DNA of 64,000 bases, from contig NZ_JH597775.1 of the NCBI RefSeq assembly GCF_000243335.1, forward strand, positions 21,141 to 85,140, given 5' to 3'. The notes beneath the pieces were generated by a model. The model was given only the letters and a program-made list of their open reading frames with translations. It had not been told where the DNA came from and made no database searches. A program made the position numbers and the translations under genes. The stretch comes from Leptonema illini DSM 21528. GTDB taxonomy: Bacteria; Spirochaetota; Leptospiria; Leptospirales; Leptonemataceae. Shown here one piece after another: positions 16,714 through 26,434 of the stretch (the first letter of the stretch is position 1; each line of letters opens with the position of its first letter).

Positions 16714-18288
16714 ATGAGCAACAGAGCAGACGGCGGTTTATTCAGATCTTTCTTGAAGCCATACGTCGATGCCGACTACGCTGAACAGCAACGAGCCCGC
16801 ACCATCGTCTGGACGGCGCTTATTATTATGCTGGCCGCTTTTCTTCTCGCCGCCTCATCGCTTCTGCTCAGAGGTCGTCCCGTCACACATCCGGCCGTTA
16901 TCGCCTCGGCGACGATGCTACTGCTGACGTTGCTTTCGCTTTTTGCATTAAAGAAAGGCTTTCGTAAAGGATCGGCGCACCTGATCGTTATCTCGACGGC
17001 GACGGCGATCTGGGCGGTCGCCTTTTCTGATCTGAGAGGTCAGAATCCCGGCGACATCTTCTTCACCTATGTCTATATCTTTCCGATCCTGGCCTTCGCC
17101 GGATTGTTAACCGACCGGAGGTCGGTCTTTCTCTATGCAGTATTCCAGGCGGCGCTCATCGTTCTTCTCACCTATTCGCTCTTTTCGCTGGGCAGGATCG
17201 ACCGCGATCTCGCCATCAACTTCGGATTGGATGGCATTATATCGGCGCTTGTTTTCAGCGGCATCACGGCGGCCTTCCTCGGTATCGAGCTGCGCGCACG
17301 GCAGATCGTCGACCAGCGCCATGCAGAAAGCATGAGCCGACAGAATCGCATCGAGGCGCTGCTTGCGCATTCCTCTGATATGGCGTCTCGCCTCGCGGCG
17401 ACCACAGAGCAGCTCTCGGTCACGTCAGACCGCTTTTCATCGGGCGCTCAGACGCAGGCGGCCAGTGTTGAAGAGATCACGGCGACGATCGAAGAGGTTG
17501 CGGCAAGCGGAGAGGAGGTGCTCGGACTTTCACGATCGCAGTACTCGCTCTCACAGCGCATCCAGCAACTGATGCGACAGCTTGAGGCCATCGTGCGACA
17601 CACCGCAGGCGAGATGACCGAAGCGCTGAAACTGCGCGACGAGTTAACGGGACTTGCCGATAAGTCAAAGGCCGAGATCGACGAAGCGCTGCAGAGCATG
17701 CGACGCACACAGGAACGCTTTCAGGAGGCGAAGGGAACGGTATCGGTCATCGATGAAATCTCGGATCGCATCAACCTGCTTTCGCTGAACGCCTCCATCG
17801 AGGCGGCACGAGCTGGAGAACACGGTCGGGGGTTCGCCGTCGTCGCCCAGGAGGTCGGTAAGCTCGCCGACAGCACATCGACGAATCTGAAATCAGTCAG
17901 CGGCATCTTTGAACGAGGTAGCTCAGAGATTGATCGAGCGCACCGTCAGATCCAGGCTTTTCACGAGCTACTTGCACAGATGATGCAGAGCATCGGCGGA
18001 TTCAGCGAACGCATCGATACGGTCGTCCGGTTAACGGATCAGGACCTGAATCTGAACGAGCAGGCGGGCGAGGTGGCCACCGATATGCTGGAAAGCTCCC
18101 GCAAGGTACTCACGGCCAGCCAGGAGCAGAAAGGCGCCCTGAATGAGATGGTAAAAAGCGTTTCGGTGATCAATAACGTCACACAGGAGATCGCCCGCGG
18201 AGCGCAGGAGATCAGCGATTCTTCAAAGCAGCTCTCAAAAGCGGCCCATGAGCTCTCTGAAGTGGCCACCGATCATGAAGGGCCTTAG
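16714..18288 (+). CDS. Methyl-accepting chemotaxis protein with polytopic membrane sensor
   Basis: 524 residues. The N-terminal half (about 25-200) has six hydrophobic helices and no periplasmic Cache domain, so it senses within the membrane or the cell energy state. No HAMP domain is obvious. The C-terminal coiled coil contains the signalling hairpin RINLLSLNASIEAARAGEHG, about residues 352-371. A GGGAGAAGACG ribosome site precedes the ATG. The window also encodes CheD. Confidence 0.88.
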   Translation: MSNRADGGLFRSFLKPYVDADYAEQQRARTIVWTALIIMLAAFLLAASSLLLRGRPVTHPAVIASATMLLLTLLSLFALKKGFRKGSAHLIVISTATAIWAVAFSDLRGQNPGDIFFTYVYIFPILAFAGLLTDRRSVFLYAVFQAALIVLLTYSLFSLGRIDRDLAINFGLDGIISALVFSGITAAFLGIELRARQIVDQRHAESMSRQNRIEALLAHSSDMASRLAATTEQLSVTSDRFSSGAQTQAASVEEITATIEEVAASGEEVLGLSRSQYSLSQRIQQLMRQLEAIVRHTAGEMTEALKLRDELTGLADKSKAEIDEALQSMRRTQERFQEAKGTVSVIDEISDRINLLSLNASIEAARAGEHGRGFAVVAQEVGKLADSTSTNLKSVSGIFERGSSEIDRAHRQIQAFHELLAQMMQSIGGFSERIDTVVRLTDQDLNLNEQAGEVATDMLESSRKVLTASQEQKGALNEMVKSVSVINNVTQEIARGAQEISDSSKQLSKAAHELSEVATDHEGP

Positions 18289-18314
18289 CAGGCTGCTTTT
18301 TCAGCTGCCTGTTA
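18289..18314. terminator. Hairpin repeated elsewhere in the window, bidirectional terminator candidate
   Basis: CAGGCTGCTTTTTCAGCTGC and following CTGTTA lie at the end of the chemoreceptor gene, facing the converging apt gene (stop 18326). Nearly the same 26 bases occur at 59405-59430, where the stem pairs perfectly (AGGCTGC/GCAGCCT). It is likely a recurrent terminator-type hairpin of this genome. Confidence 0.5.
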
Positions 18315-18325
18315 GGGGCCGCTTT

Positions 18326-18871
18326 TTATTCGCCTTCGAATTCGCAGATGGCGAATACGGGATAACCCTTATCCCTGATCTTTTTCGAGCCGCCCAGATC
18401 GGGAAGATCGACGATGGCGGCCACCTCGACAATCTCGGCCTGGAGCTCTTTTAAGAGATCACAGGCGGCGAGCATCGTGCCTCCGGTGGCAATCAGGTCG
18501 TCGACGACGATGCAGCGATCTCCTGGCTTGCAGGCATCGATATGAATCTCGATCGTTTCCTGTCCGTATTCAAGCTCATACGATCGGCTGATCGTTTTAT
18601 ACGGAAGCTTGCCTTTTTTGCGAATCGGCACGAAGGGCAGATTGAGGCCATAGGCGATGGTAACGCCGATCAAGAAGCCGCGCGCATCCAGGCCGGCGAC
18701 GAACTTCAGATCGCGCCCCATATAACGCTGGATCAGGGCGTCCAGGAATCCGCGAAGGGCCTTCGCATCCTGAAAGATCGTCGTGATGTCGCGAAACATG
18801 ACGCCCTTCTGCGGCCAGTCGGGCACCGTGCGGATGGCGTTACGAATATAGTCTTTATCGATCGAATGCAT
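18326..18871 (-). CDS. apt: Adenine phosphoribosyltransferase
   Basis: 181 residues; converts adenine and PRPP to [16 protein letters not shown] loop is present as [13 protein letters not shown], and [14 protein letters not shown] is the PRPP-binding motif. Length matches the family. GAGGTTAAT precedes the ATG, one base after the argB stop, so it is cotranscribed with argB and the DUF2505-like gene upstream. Confidence 0.94.
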   Translation of the reverse strand: MHSIDKDYIRNAIRTVPDWPQKGVMFRDITTIFQDAKALRGFLDALIQRYMGRDLKFVAGLDARGFLIGVTIAYGLNLPFVPIRKKGKLPYKTISRSYELEYGQETIEIHIDACKPGDRCIVVDDLIATGGTMLAACDLLKELQAEIVEVAAIVDLPDLGGSKKIRDKGYPVFAICEFEGE

Positions 18872-18872
18872 A

Positions 18873-19766
18873 TTAACCTCGTTCTATCTGGCCGGCGATG
18901 AGCGTACCCACGCCGCGGTCGGTGAAGATTTCAAGAAGCAGGGCGTGCGGCACACGTCCGTCGATGATGTGCGTGCGTGCGACGCCGCTTTCGATGGCGT
19001 TCAAACAACACTCCACTTTGGGAATCATTCCGCCGCTGATCACGCCTTCGCGGATGAGCTCCCTTACGCGAACCGGCGTTAACCCCGTCAGCACCTCGTT
19101 TTCATGCAGCACGCCTTTCGTATCGGTGAGCAGTATAAGCTTATCGGCCTTCAGGGCGGCAGCGATCTCGCCGGCCATCGTATCGGCGTTGATGTTCATA
19201 CTGCGTCCGTCGGCGTCGGGTGAGACGGGAGCGATGACGGGAATATAACCGCCTTCGATCATGGAATGCAGGATACCGGGTTCAATGCGGTCGATGGTGC
19301 CGACCTGACCGAGCGAAACCTGCTCGATAGAGCCGTCTTCTTTCATGCGGCTCAGATGGTGCGGTCTCGCAAGAGCGAGTCCGCCGTCTTTGCCCGAGAT
19401 GCCGACGGCGCGACCGCCGGCCTGCTGGATCAGTGAGACGATCTCTTTATTGATCAGGCCCGAAAGCATCATCTCGACGACATCCATCGAGGCGCTGTCG
19501 GTAACGCGATGCCCGTCGATAAACTGCGTCGGGATCTTCAGCGTATCGAGCATCTTTGTAATTTGAGGACCTCCGCCATGCACGATGACGGGATGGATGC
19601 CGACAAACTTCAGAAGAACGACGTCGCGCGCAAAGCCGGCCCGTAAGGTCTGATCGGTCTGAGCGGCGCCACCGTATTTTACGACAAGGATGCGGCCGGC
19701 GAAACGCTGAATATAGGGCAGGGCCTCAAGCAGAAGCTCGGCCCGTTTCGAAAGATCTTCAACCAT
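18873..19766 (-). CDS. argB: Acetylglutamate kinase
   Basis: 297 residues; phosphorylates N-acetylglutamate in arginine synthesis. Amino acid kinase fold: [13 protein letters not shown] at the N-terminus, [10 protein letters not shown] for the acetylglutamate site, and [23 protein letters not shown] in the nucleotide half. The ATG at 19766 overlaps the preceding gene by 8 bases; a TTG three codons earlier is in frame. Middle gene of a three-gene run with apt downstream. Confidence 0.94.
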   Translation of the reverse strand: MVEDLSKRAELLLEALPYIQRFAGRILVVKYGGAAQTDQTLRAGFARDVVLLKFVGIHPVIVHGGGPQITKMLDTLKIPTQFIDGHRVTDSASMDVVEMMLSGLINKEIVSLIQQAGGRAVGISGKDGGLALARPHHLSRMKEDGSIEQVSLGQVGTIDRIEPGILHSMIEGGYIPVIAPVSPDADGRSMNINADTMAGEIAAALKADKLILLTDTKGVLHENEVLTGLTPVRVRELIREGVISGGMIPKVECCLNAIESGVARTHIIDGRVPHALLLEIFTDRGVGTLIAGQIERG

Positions 19767-20265
19767 TGTTTTCAAGCATCTTTATAAAGTTCTGGATGGA
19801 ATTATAGTCCTTTTCGAGGCTGTGCGAGTAGATCTCTGCAATGGCCGCCTCGACGACTCCCGATACGAGAAAGGCGCTGCTCGAAATCTTGATAGCGTAG
19901 GTGCGCTCTGAGGCGCCGTCGCCTTTAGCGCGGTACTCGGACTCTCCCTCGATCACGAAAAGAGGCTGTCCCTGCCCACCGGGGATAACGCGAAACGTAT
20001 GCCGGTTCGTATCGAGATGAAAGTCAGACGTTTCAATGAGAGTATCGGCGCCTGACGGAAGTATCGTGGCGAGAACGGCCGGCATGGATTCGGCGATGGA
20101 GATATGGCGCACCTGATGCAGCTTATCGCCCTCACGGTGCTCTTCGACGATCGTCACGTTTTTCAACTCGGGGAATTTATCAAGATGCTTGTAGCGTTCT
20201 TCGCGGGCGCGAAGCAGAGCGGGCAGGTCCACCGAGAATTCCTGGTTTACGTTGAGCGTTTTCAT
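19759..20265 (-). CDS. DUF2505/START-like protein
   Basis: 168 residues. The pattern of a long N-terminal strand (LNVNQEFSVDLPALLRAREER), a central antiparallel sheet and a C-terminal amphipathic helix (IYSHSLEKDYNSIQNFIKML) resembles DUF2505/SRPBCC (START-like) proteins, which bind hydrophobic ligands. Assignment is by overall form only. CAGGAGAATGT precedes the ATG. It overlaps argB, so it heads that operon. Confidence 0.55.
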   Translation of the reverse strand: MKTLNVNQEFSVDLPALLRAREERYKHLDKFPELKNVTIVEEHREGDKLHQVRHISIAESMPAVLATILPSGADTLIETSDFHLDTNRHTFRVIPGGQGQPLFVIEGESEYRAKGDGASERTYAIKISSSAFLVSGVVEAAIAEIYSHSLEKDYNSIQNFIKMLENNG

Positions 20266-20427
20266 ACATTCTCCTGTCAGATCGCCGGATGGCCGAATTT
20301 CAAGCGCCGGACGTGTTGTACACGGGCCGCCTCTACGGTCATCCTTTTTTTAATACGGGGTTTCCTACCTTGCGCTGCCACGCGCACATCCGCCGGCTGC
20401 ATGGAAAATCGAATCAGCGGGGCGCTC
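20266..20427. other. Intergenic region between two minus-strand genes
   Basis: About 160 bp downstream of the MBOAT stop and upstream of the DUF2505-like start. It should hold the promoter for the DUF2505-argB-apt run. No clear repeat, RNA or terminator was recognised. Confidence 0.3.
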
Positions 20428-21933
20428 TCAGAACTGAAAATAGAGAAAGTTCGGAGTATCGGGCGTTGCAAGCACAAGCACCAGGACGACCATCGCCGTA
20501 AGCAAGAACACAAGCTTACCGCGATTCTCGGGCTTCCAGAAGTAGTCGAGCTTGCGATGGTTAAAGTACAGTTCGTAAGCCCAGAGAAAGACGAGGAACC
20601 AGATATAGTCGGCATAGAGCGACGCCGGCATATCCTTGATCATGGTAACGGCCGCGAGCCCGTGCACGATGTCGTTCAGGTTCTCGATGCCGAAAAGCCG
20701 GCCTTGCATCTGCGTGGCCAGCGCCATATCGGGGGCACGAAACCAGATGAAGCCGAAATTCAGGAAGAAGAAGAGGATAACGCGAGCGGCGATCCCCCAC
20801 GAAATCTTATAGCGCGTGTTCAGAATCTCGCGAAGCTTCGTCATCGAAAACAGACGATGCACGACGACCATGACGAACTGCCATACCCCCCAGGCGACGA
20901 AATGATAGGAAGCTCCATGCCAGATGCCCGTTGCGAACCAGACGACAAAGATGTTTGCATAAAGACGGAACGGGCCGACGCGCGATCCGCCGAGCGGAAT
21001 ATAAAGATAATCGCGAAGCCATGTGGTCAGCGAGATATGCCAGCGCGACCAGTGATCGGTAATATTACCCGCCGAAAAAGGATACAGGAAGTTGATCTCG
21101 AATTCGTAGCCGAAGAGACGGGCCACTCCGCGGGCGATATCGGTGTAACCGGCGAAGTCGAAGTAGATCTGCCATCCGAAGGCCAGCGAACCGATCCATA
21201 TATCAAGCGGATTCAGATCGGCCTGGCCTGAAAAGACGCCGTTCACAAGAGGAGAAAGATTGTCGGCAAGCACAAGCTTGCGAAAGAAGCCCGAGACGAT
21301 ACGCGTCACACCGACGACGATATCGTCATACGTGACCGGCAGCGGATCATCCATCTGCTTGAAAAACGTCGTCGCCCGAACGATCGGCCCGGCCACAAGC
21401 TGCGGGAAAAACGTCACATAAAGAGCAAAGTCGACGACGCTGCGCCGGGCCTCGAGCTGCCCGCGATAAACGTCGATCGTATACGACATGGACTGGAACG
21501 TATAGAACGAGATACCCACAGGCAGGAGAATGTCAAGGGCGGGGAAGGCGAAGATCGTATCGCCTGTGGGCAGCGTATCGTTTACGATCTCGATGCCGAA
21601 GTTTGTATATTTAAAAAAAGCGAGCAGCGACAGGTTCAGCGTCATCGAAACGGCAAGCCACATCCCCCCTGAAAGCGAAGACATGATACCACGCCCTGGA
21701 TGGTGCCCCGTTCTTTCAAATTCGCGCCGGGCCTCGATGCCAAGAGCGGCGATGTAATCGTAGGCCGTCGAAACAAAGACGAGAACGAGGTACAGGGGCT
21801 CAAAAACGCCGTAGAAGTACAGAGAGGATAGGAGCAAAAAGATTCGCAGCGGACGCGTTTTCTTCCGTAAGAAGTGACCGACGGTGATCGTGATCAGAAA
21901 GAAAAAGAAGAAATGAAACGATGTAAAATTCAT
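20428..21933 (-). CDS. MBOAT family membrane O-acyltransferase (AlgI/DltB-like)
   Basis: 501 residues, 10 or more membrane helices. The MBOAT core is clear: FVTFFPQLVAGPI, HWSRWHISLTTWLRDYLYIP, and WFATGIWHGASYHFVAWG, which holds the invariant His. MBOAT proteins of this branch carry acyl groups across the membrane to exported polysaccharides or teichoic-type polymers with an SGNH partner. No partner lies next to it, unlike the second MBOAT at 51487-52923. Confidence 0.92.
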   Translation of the reverse strand: MNFTSFHFFFFFLITITVGHFLRKKTRPLRIFLLLSSLYFYGVFEPLYLVLVFVSTAYDYIAALGIEARREFERTGHHPGRGIMSSLSGGMWLAVSMTLNLSLLAFFKYTNFGIEIVNDTLPTGDTIFAFPALDILLPVGISFYTFQSMSYTIDVYRGQLEARRSVVDFALYVTFFPQLVAGPIVRATTFFKQMDDPLPVTYDDIVVGVTRIVSGFFRKLVLADNLSPLVNGVFSGQADLNPLDIWIGSLAFGWQIYFDFAGYTDIARGVARLFGYEFEINFLYPFSAGNITDHWSRWHISLTTWLRDYLYIPLGGSRVGPFRLYANIFVVWFATGIWHGASYHFVAWGVWQFVMVVVHRLFSMTKLREILNTRYKISWGIAARVILFFFLNFGFIWFRAPDMALATQMQGRLFGIENLNDIVHGLAAVTMIKDMPASLYADYIWFLVFLWAYELYFNHRKLDYFWKPENRGKLVFLLTAMVVLVLVLATPDTPNFLYFQF

Positions 21934-22021
21934 ATCTGCTGCGGACAGTAGCAGAAAACTCCGGCCTCATGCCGGGTCAAAAACAATTTGACAGCATCTG
22001 GTGCATGGAGGAGTGAAAACC

Positions 22022-22345
22022 ATGAAGAAAATTCTCGTCCTGTCTCTTATGATGACAGCTCTGATTGCCCTGGTCTCTTGCGGAAAGAAAAAGCCCGACG
22101 GCTCTCAATATGAAGCCGTATGCGCCAAGGTCGCGAAATGCGACAAACAGATGGCCGCCTTCCCCGAAATCGACAAACATTGCGTGAAGATGTTCGTTTC
22201 CCTCGAGCAGAAGCTGCCCGCTGCCGTTTCCCCGGCCGTTGAATGCATCAACAACACGCCTTGCGAAGAGCTGAGCTTCGCAAAATGCTCCGAGGGAATG
22301 GCCCAGAATCTACAGGGCATGATCCCTGGACTTCCCCAGCAATAA
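22022..22345 (+). CDS. Cys-rich lipoprotein, leptospiral TIGR04454 type
   Basis: 107 residues. Signal peptide of 19 residues with lipobox LVSC (Cys20), then a Lys-rich GKKKPDG linker. The mature part has six further cysteines spaced in helical segments (AVCAKVAKC, DKHC, VECINNTPC, FAKC). This pattern matches the small Cys-rich lipoproteins of Leptospira. GGAGGAG lies 9 bases before the ATG and fixes the start. It is probably anchored in the inner or outer membrane with disulfides; function is unknown. Confidence 0.75.
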   Translation: MKKILVLSLMMTALIALVSCGKKKPDGSQYEAVCAKVAKCDKQMAAFPEIDKHCVKMFVSLEQKLPAAVSPAVECINNTPCEELSFAKCSEGMAQNLQGMIPGLPQQ

Positions 22346-22353
22346 GCCTTTTA

Positions 22354-22384
22354 GGACATAGCCGGTTTACATCCGGCTATGTCC
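22354..22384 (+). terminator. 12-bp perfect hairpin after the Cys-rich lipoprotein gene
   Basis: GGACATAGCCGG and CCGGCTATGTCC pair perfectly around a 7-nt loop, 8 bases after the stop at 22345. No T run follows, so it may terminate with help, or protect the 3' end of the message. Confidence 0.6.
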
Positions 22385-22425
22385 GGTCGTCTTCATCGAA
22401 CGAACGGATCGACCGCAGAGTACCG

Positions 22426-23538
22426 TCAGGAGAGGCGGGCCGTTGCCGAAAGCTCTTCACAGAGCTGCGTTGCCCTGAAGTCATACGTCCATTCCTCTCT
22501 ATTCAGAGTCAGCACCTTGCCATCATTCTTATGCTGGAACTGAAACCAGAAGGCCCATCCGTCCACGTCAAGCGGCGGCGTAAAATCGGCTTCGGGCAGG
22601 ATCTCGCGAAAGATCGGAATGTCCGAAAGGTACACGGGCTTCTTGAAATAAAGGGCCTCAAGGGCGGGAAGACCGAATCCTTCATGCAGGCTTGAGAAGA
22701 AAAGAGCCTTTGCATTCTCATACAGCCAGAAGAGTTCTGCATCGGACGGCGAGGGCACGTAGAAGATTCCGCCTTCGGTCAGGCGATTTGCCTGCAGCTC
22801 TTCAAGAAGCGGGCTGACCTTCCATCCCGGGCTGCCGGCGATCACAAGGGCGGGCAGATACGAATTCGAAAGCCGGGCCTTTCGATACGCGTGAATCAGC
22901 GTATCAAAGTTCTTTCGCGCCTCAAGCGTGCCGACGGCGAGAAAGAATTCTTTCACGTCGCCCGGCAGCGACTGTGGAGGCATACGGTTTTCCGGGGGAA
23001 TGCTCATACCCGGATAAAGAACGCTTAACCTGCGCGCATCGACGCCCGGCACGGTTCGCATAATATCGTTTCGCGTCGTCGACGAGAGGCAGAGAACTCT
23101 GTCGGCCGCAAGGATACTCTCTTTAAGAAACATACGCGAATAGACGCGATTCCATCCTTTCATCGTTTCGGGGGCGACAAACGGATTCACGTCATGCACG
23201 TTCATAATGACGGGCACGTCGGTTCGCTTTCGATAGTTATGCGGCAGAAGAAAGAGAGTGGACCAGAAAAGATCGGGGCGGATCTCGTTAACAAGGGTCG
23301 GCACTCTGCCGTGCAGCCAGGTCGGGCCGGATTTAGCAAAAAGAGAGCGATCGATCGTAATCTCAACATTCGGTCGGGCGAAGATCCCCGCGTAGCCGGA
23401 ATGGAGCCCTTTTGGAGAGATCAGCTGCCAGTGCCAGTCGGGGCGATGCTTCACGGCGGCATCAAGCATGCCCGACAGATATCGTGCGTTCCCGTTCCCG
23501 AATGTGATGAGCGGACGGGCATCAACCAGAATCTTCAT
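22426..23538 (-). CDS. GT4-type glycosyltransferase
   Basis: 370 residues, GT-B fold, no membrane segment. The N-terminus MKILVDARPLITFGNGNARY is typical of GT4 enzymes. The C-terminal half has FFLAVGTLEARKNFDTLIHAY (family signature for nucleotide-sugar binding) and LFFSSLHEGFGLPALEAL, the E-x7-E catalytic motif. The ATG at 23538 is preferred over one 15 codons earlier by family fit. The sugar and acceptor are unknown. Confidence 0.88.
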   Translation of the reverse strand: MKILVDARPLITFGNGNARYLSGMLDAAVKHRPDWHWQLISPKGLHSGYAGIFARPNVEITIDRSLFAKSGPTWLHGRVPTLVNEIRPDLFWSTLFLLPHNYRKRTDVPVIMNVHDVNPFVAPETMKGWNRVYSRMFLKESILAADRVLCLSSTTRNDIMRTVPGVDARRLSVLYPGMSIPPENRMPPQSLPGDVKEFFLAVGTLEARKNFDTLIHAYRKARLSNSYLPALVIAGSPGWKVSPLLEELQANRLTEGGIFYVPSPSDAELFWLYENAKALFFSSLHEGFGLPALEALYFKKPVYLSDIPIFREILPEADFTPPLDVDGWAFWFQFQHKNDGKVLTLNREEWTYDFRATQLCEELSATARLS

Positions 23539-23584
23539 GTCAGGGGGCAGGATCTTTACGGTAGATCTTGCGTCAACTCCCACG

Positions 23585-23612
23585 TCTCAAATCCCATGCA
23601 GGGGGTTTGAGA
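23585..23612. promoter_or_regulatory. Near-perfect 11-bp-arm inverted repeat between divergent genes
   Basis: TCTCAAATCCC and GGGGTTTGAGA pair with one G-T wobble around a 6-nt loop. It lies between the glycosyltransferase start (23538, minus) and the LOG-family start (23669, plus). It may be an operator for either or both. Confidence 0.4.
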
Positions 23613-23668
23613 TGTGCGCTTACCTGAAAGGACTTGCTTGCAGAACGGGCAGCAGGAAAAAAAGCCCA

Positions 23669-24421
23669 ATGTCTGATCGCCCTTCTCTTGCCTTTGAAAA
23701 CACGGACTTCCTCCATACGAGAGATGCCCGCCCTCTGCGGATTCTCTCGGAATACCTTTATCCGCGAAAGATTTTCGCCGAACAGAAGGTCACCGATACC
23801 GTCGTCTTCTTCGGTTCGGCGCGCATCCCTTCGCCGGAGCATGCGGGAAAGCTGCCCGATGGAAAGGGCATCCTGAAACTGCGTCGTTTCTATGACGACG
23901 CCCGCGAGCTTGCCCATCGGATCACGGAATGGTCGATGCGGAATGCGGAGCCTCACGGTCACCGCGTCCTGGTCTGCACCGGCGGCGGCCCGGGCATCAT
24001 GGAAGCGTCGAACAGAGGAGCGAAGGATGCCGGCGGCGACTCTATAGGCCTGAATATCGAGCTACCGAGAGAGCAGCTGCCCAACCCGTATATCTCGCCG
24101 CATCTGAACTTCGACTTTCACTACTTCTTCACACGCAAGTACTGGTTCCTGTATTATGCGCGGCTGCTCATCTCTTTTCCTGGTGGATTTGGTACCCTTG
24201 ACGAGCTATTTGAAACGCTGACGCTCATGCAGACGAAAAACTTGAAGAACGACGTCCCGGTACTTCTATACGGACGCGAGTTCTGGAATCGTGTCGTCGA
24301 TTTCGAATATCTTGTCGAGTCGGGCCTCATCGCGGCGGGCGATCTTAAGCTGTTCACGATCGTGGACGGAGTGGACGAAGCGATGGAGCACATATTACCT
24401 GTTCTGAAGGGGCAGCTCTGA
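23669..24421 (+). CDS. LOG family protein (TIGR00730, nucleotide phosphoribohydrolase-like)
   Basis: 250 residues with the Rossmann-type LOG fold. Diagnostic motifs are CTGGGPGIMEASNRGA and FPGGFGTLDELFETL, which in characterised members hydrolyse cytokinin riboside monophosphates or other nucleoside monophosphates. The longer N- and C-terminal parts resemble the TIGR00730 branch in Leptospira. The MSDRPSL start has AGGA upstream. It heads a run with the 661-residue unknown protein 7 bp downstream. Confidence 0.88.
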   Translation: MSDRPSLAFENTDFLHTRDARPLRILSEYLYPRKIFAEQKVTDTVVFFGSARIPSPEHAGKLPDGKGILKLRRFYDDARELAHRITEWSMRNAEPHGHRVLVCTGGGPGIMEASNRGAKDAGGDSIGLNIELPREQLPNPYISPHLNFDFHYFFTRKYWFLYYARLLISFPGGFGTLDELFETLTLMQTKNLKNDVPVLLYGREFWNRVVDFEYLVESGLIAAGDLKLFTIVDGVDEAMEHILPVLKGQL

Positions 24422-24428
24422 TCCTGAT

Positions 24429-26414
24429 ATGGCGATACAGGCGTCAAAATACAAATTCCTTGATCTCGTCCGCGAATCGGATGCCATCACGCGCGGTTCA
24501 CAGGTCGGCGAGAAGAATCATCATGCCCTCTATCGCCTGATACGTCGGCTTTCGAGCATAGACCTGATTCGCAGCGGCCAGATCTATACGCTTGAAACGC
24601 CGATCGCCGAACTCACGGCAGCGAATCTGACGCGCAAGGCGCTCTCGTCCATCCTCAAGAACCTCATCGACGACCGGCTCATCACACAGCTTTTCATCAT
24701 CAGGCCTGGCAAAAACGCCGTCCTCGAAGCCGTATCGTGCTACATCGCTCTGCCCACCGACGATCTCGTATCGCCCAATCAGCTCTATTATGAGATGATA
24801 CTCAAAAGCGTGGCGAATATCGAAGAGGTTATCAAACAGTTACCCGTTTACAAACACGAAGACATCAAGAAGGATCTTGAAGCCGATTTCGCGGCGCGCG
24901 GAGCGCCTCCGTTTGATAAACTGAATCGTACCATCCTTGATCCGGTGCGTATCATCGTTCCCGGCATCTTTGATTTCGTTCCCGACGCCGATCTCATGCG
25001 TTTCGGAAAGGCCGATCTGAAAGAAGAGCTAATAAGGCGGCAGCTTTTCGCCGAGCTTTTTGAGTACGGCATGATGCCTCTCAAGAAAGAAGAGATATCT
25101 CCGCGCTTCGAGGTCGCCGGCGACTTTCTCACAAACCGACTGATCCCCCATTATCGAGACCGGCAGAATCTGAAGGCCGAACTTGAGGCCATCTACGTCG
25201 AGGAATCCGCCTATTATCTTGATCCGTTTGCGCCTCGTAACGCCGACTTTATCGTGCGCAAGGCGACGGCCATGAAGAAGAATCTGATCGGCCAGAGCCA
25301 GGGCGAGCGCATCCGTTTCCCTGGTCTTCTTGCCATCGAACAGATTCTACAGTTAGCCCCTTTTATCGAAGAGCTTAACCGAGACCAGGATAAGCGCGAC
25401 ATCCAGGAAGGCCTGAACGATATCATGACCCGGCTGCGTTCTATCGATTCGCAGAACTGGCAGGATATGGCCCTGTATCTTGACGAAGACGAGGTCGACG
25501 AGATACATCCCGACGTCTTCAAACAGCTGCTCTCAGCCAGAGACGTGATGAACTCAAGCTGGGAAACGGGGAAGGGCACTCTGCTCATCCTCGCGCGAAA
25601 GGATCGGCAGATCTTCGAAGGACTTGTGAACGGCATGGCAGCCTCCGAAGGCGTCGAGAACTGGCACGTTCTCGCCTTGAAGTTCATGATCGAGAAGTAT
25701 GAATCCGACTTCCCCAATCTCTTTCAGGACGAGGGATTCCGTTCGATGTACGGAAGGCTGCTTCGTAAGGTCTATCTGCGTTATATACCCTTCTATCATA
25801 GAATCCTCATCTATCTCGGCATCCGCATCTTTCAGGACGGCGCCTTTCAGACGGCCAAAGATCGCATCATGGAAGAGCAGAGCCATCTTGCCGTTCGTAA
25901 CAAACAACGCAAAGAAACACAGATGCAGAAGCGGCTTGTAGAGCGACGTGAGCGCCTGGCGAAGGCGAAAGATCTCGGCGCCGTTATGCGCATCAACGAG
26001 AAGATAGACGCCTGTTTTCGAAACGGCGAGCTGCCGACGGCGTCAAGGCTTGCAAAAGAAAGCTCGGGCATGGAACCGGCGGCTCTGCTTGATTTTCTTA
26101 AACGCAACTCGTTTCAGATGCTGCCCCTTGAGGGCGGCGATGACTCCATCGTCCTTTATCCGCTTGATCAGAACTGGAGGGTGCGCAGCGCCAGGCTGAT
26201 CCGCCTGCTTGACTCCTGGAAAGAAAAGCAATCCGATGATGCCGATCCGGATCGCGGGCTCTTCTATCAGAGTCTGCCGCGCATCCGACGACTGCTTCTT
26301 GATCGCGGCGTCGCCGGACAGAAGAAAAAAGACGAAGAGGACCCTTACGAGAAATTCAGCCAGGAATTGAAGAAGCACAAAGAACAAGCGCCAGATGCGG
26401 ACCTTGACATCTGA
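24429..26414 (+). CDS. Large cytosolic protein of unknown function, 661 residues
   Basis: No family recognised and no signal peptide or membrane helix. The N-terminus (about 30-120) reads like winged-helix repeats (NHHALYRLIRRLSSIDLIRS, RKALSSILKNLIDDRLITQL). The middle is alpha-helical. A highly charged coiled coil lies at about 480-545 (QRKETQMQKRLVERRERLAK). The C-terminus is acidic/basic and disordered. General layout is like the 631-residue protein at 55667-57562. It sits between the LOG gene and a kinase-like ATPase gene in one operon. Confidence 0.6.
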   Translation: MAIQASKYKFLDLVRESDAITRGSQVGEKNHHALYRLIRRLSSIDLIRSGQIYTLETPIAELTAANLTRKALSSILKNLIDDRLITQLFIIRPGKNAVLEAVSCYIALPTDDLVSPNQLYYEMILKSVANIEEVIKQLPVYKHEDIKKDLEADFAARGAPPFDKLNRTILDPVRIIVPGIFDFVPDADLMRFGKADLKEELIRRQLFAELFEYGMMPLKKEEISPRFEVAGDFLTNRLIPHYRDRQNLKAELEAIYVEESAYYLDPFAPRNADFIVRKATAMKKNLIGQSQGERIRFPGLLAIEQILQLAPFIEELNRDQDKRDIQEGLNDIMTRLRSIDSQNWQDMALYLDEDEVDEIHPDVFKQLLSARDVMNSSWETGKGTLLILARKDRQIFEGLVNGMAASEGVENWHVLALKFMIEKYESDFPNLFQDEGFRSMYGRLLRKVYLRYIPFYHRILIYLGIRIFQDGAFQTAKDRIMEEQSHLAVRNKQRKETQMQKRLVERRERLAKAKDLGAVMRINEKIDACFRNGELPTASRLAKESSGMEPAALLDFLKRNSFQMLPLEGGDDSIVLYPLDQNWRVRSARLIRLLDSWKEKQSDDADPDRGLFYQSLPRIRRLLLDRGVAGQKKKDEEDPYEKFSQELKKHKEQAPDADLDI

Positions 26415-26434
26415 CGTTGTTAAAGAGGAAACAG

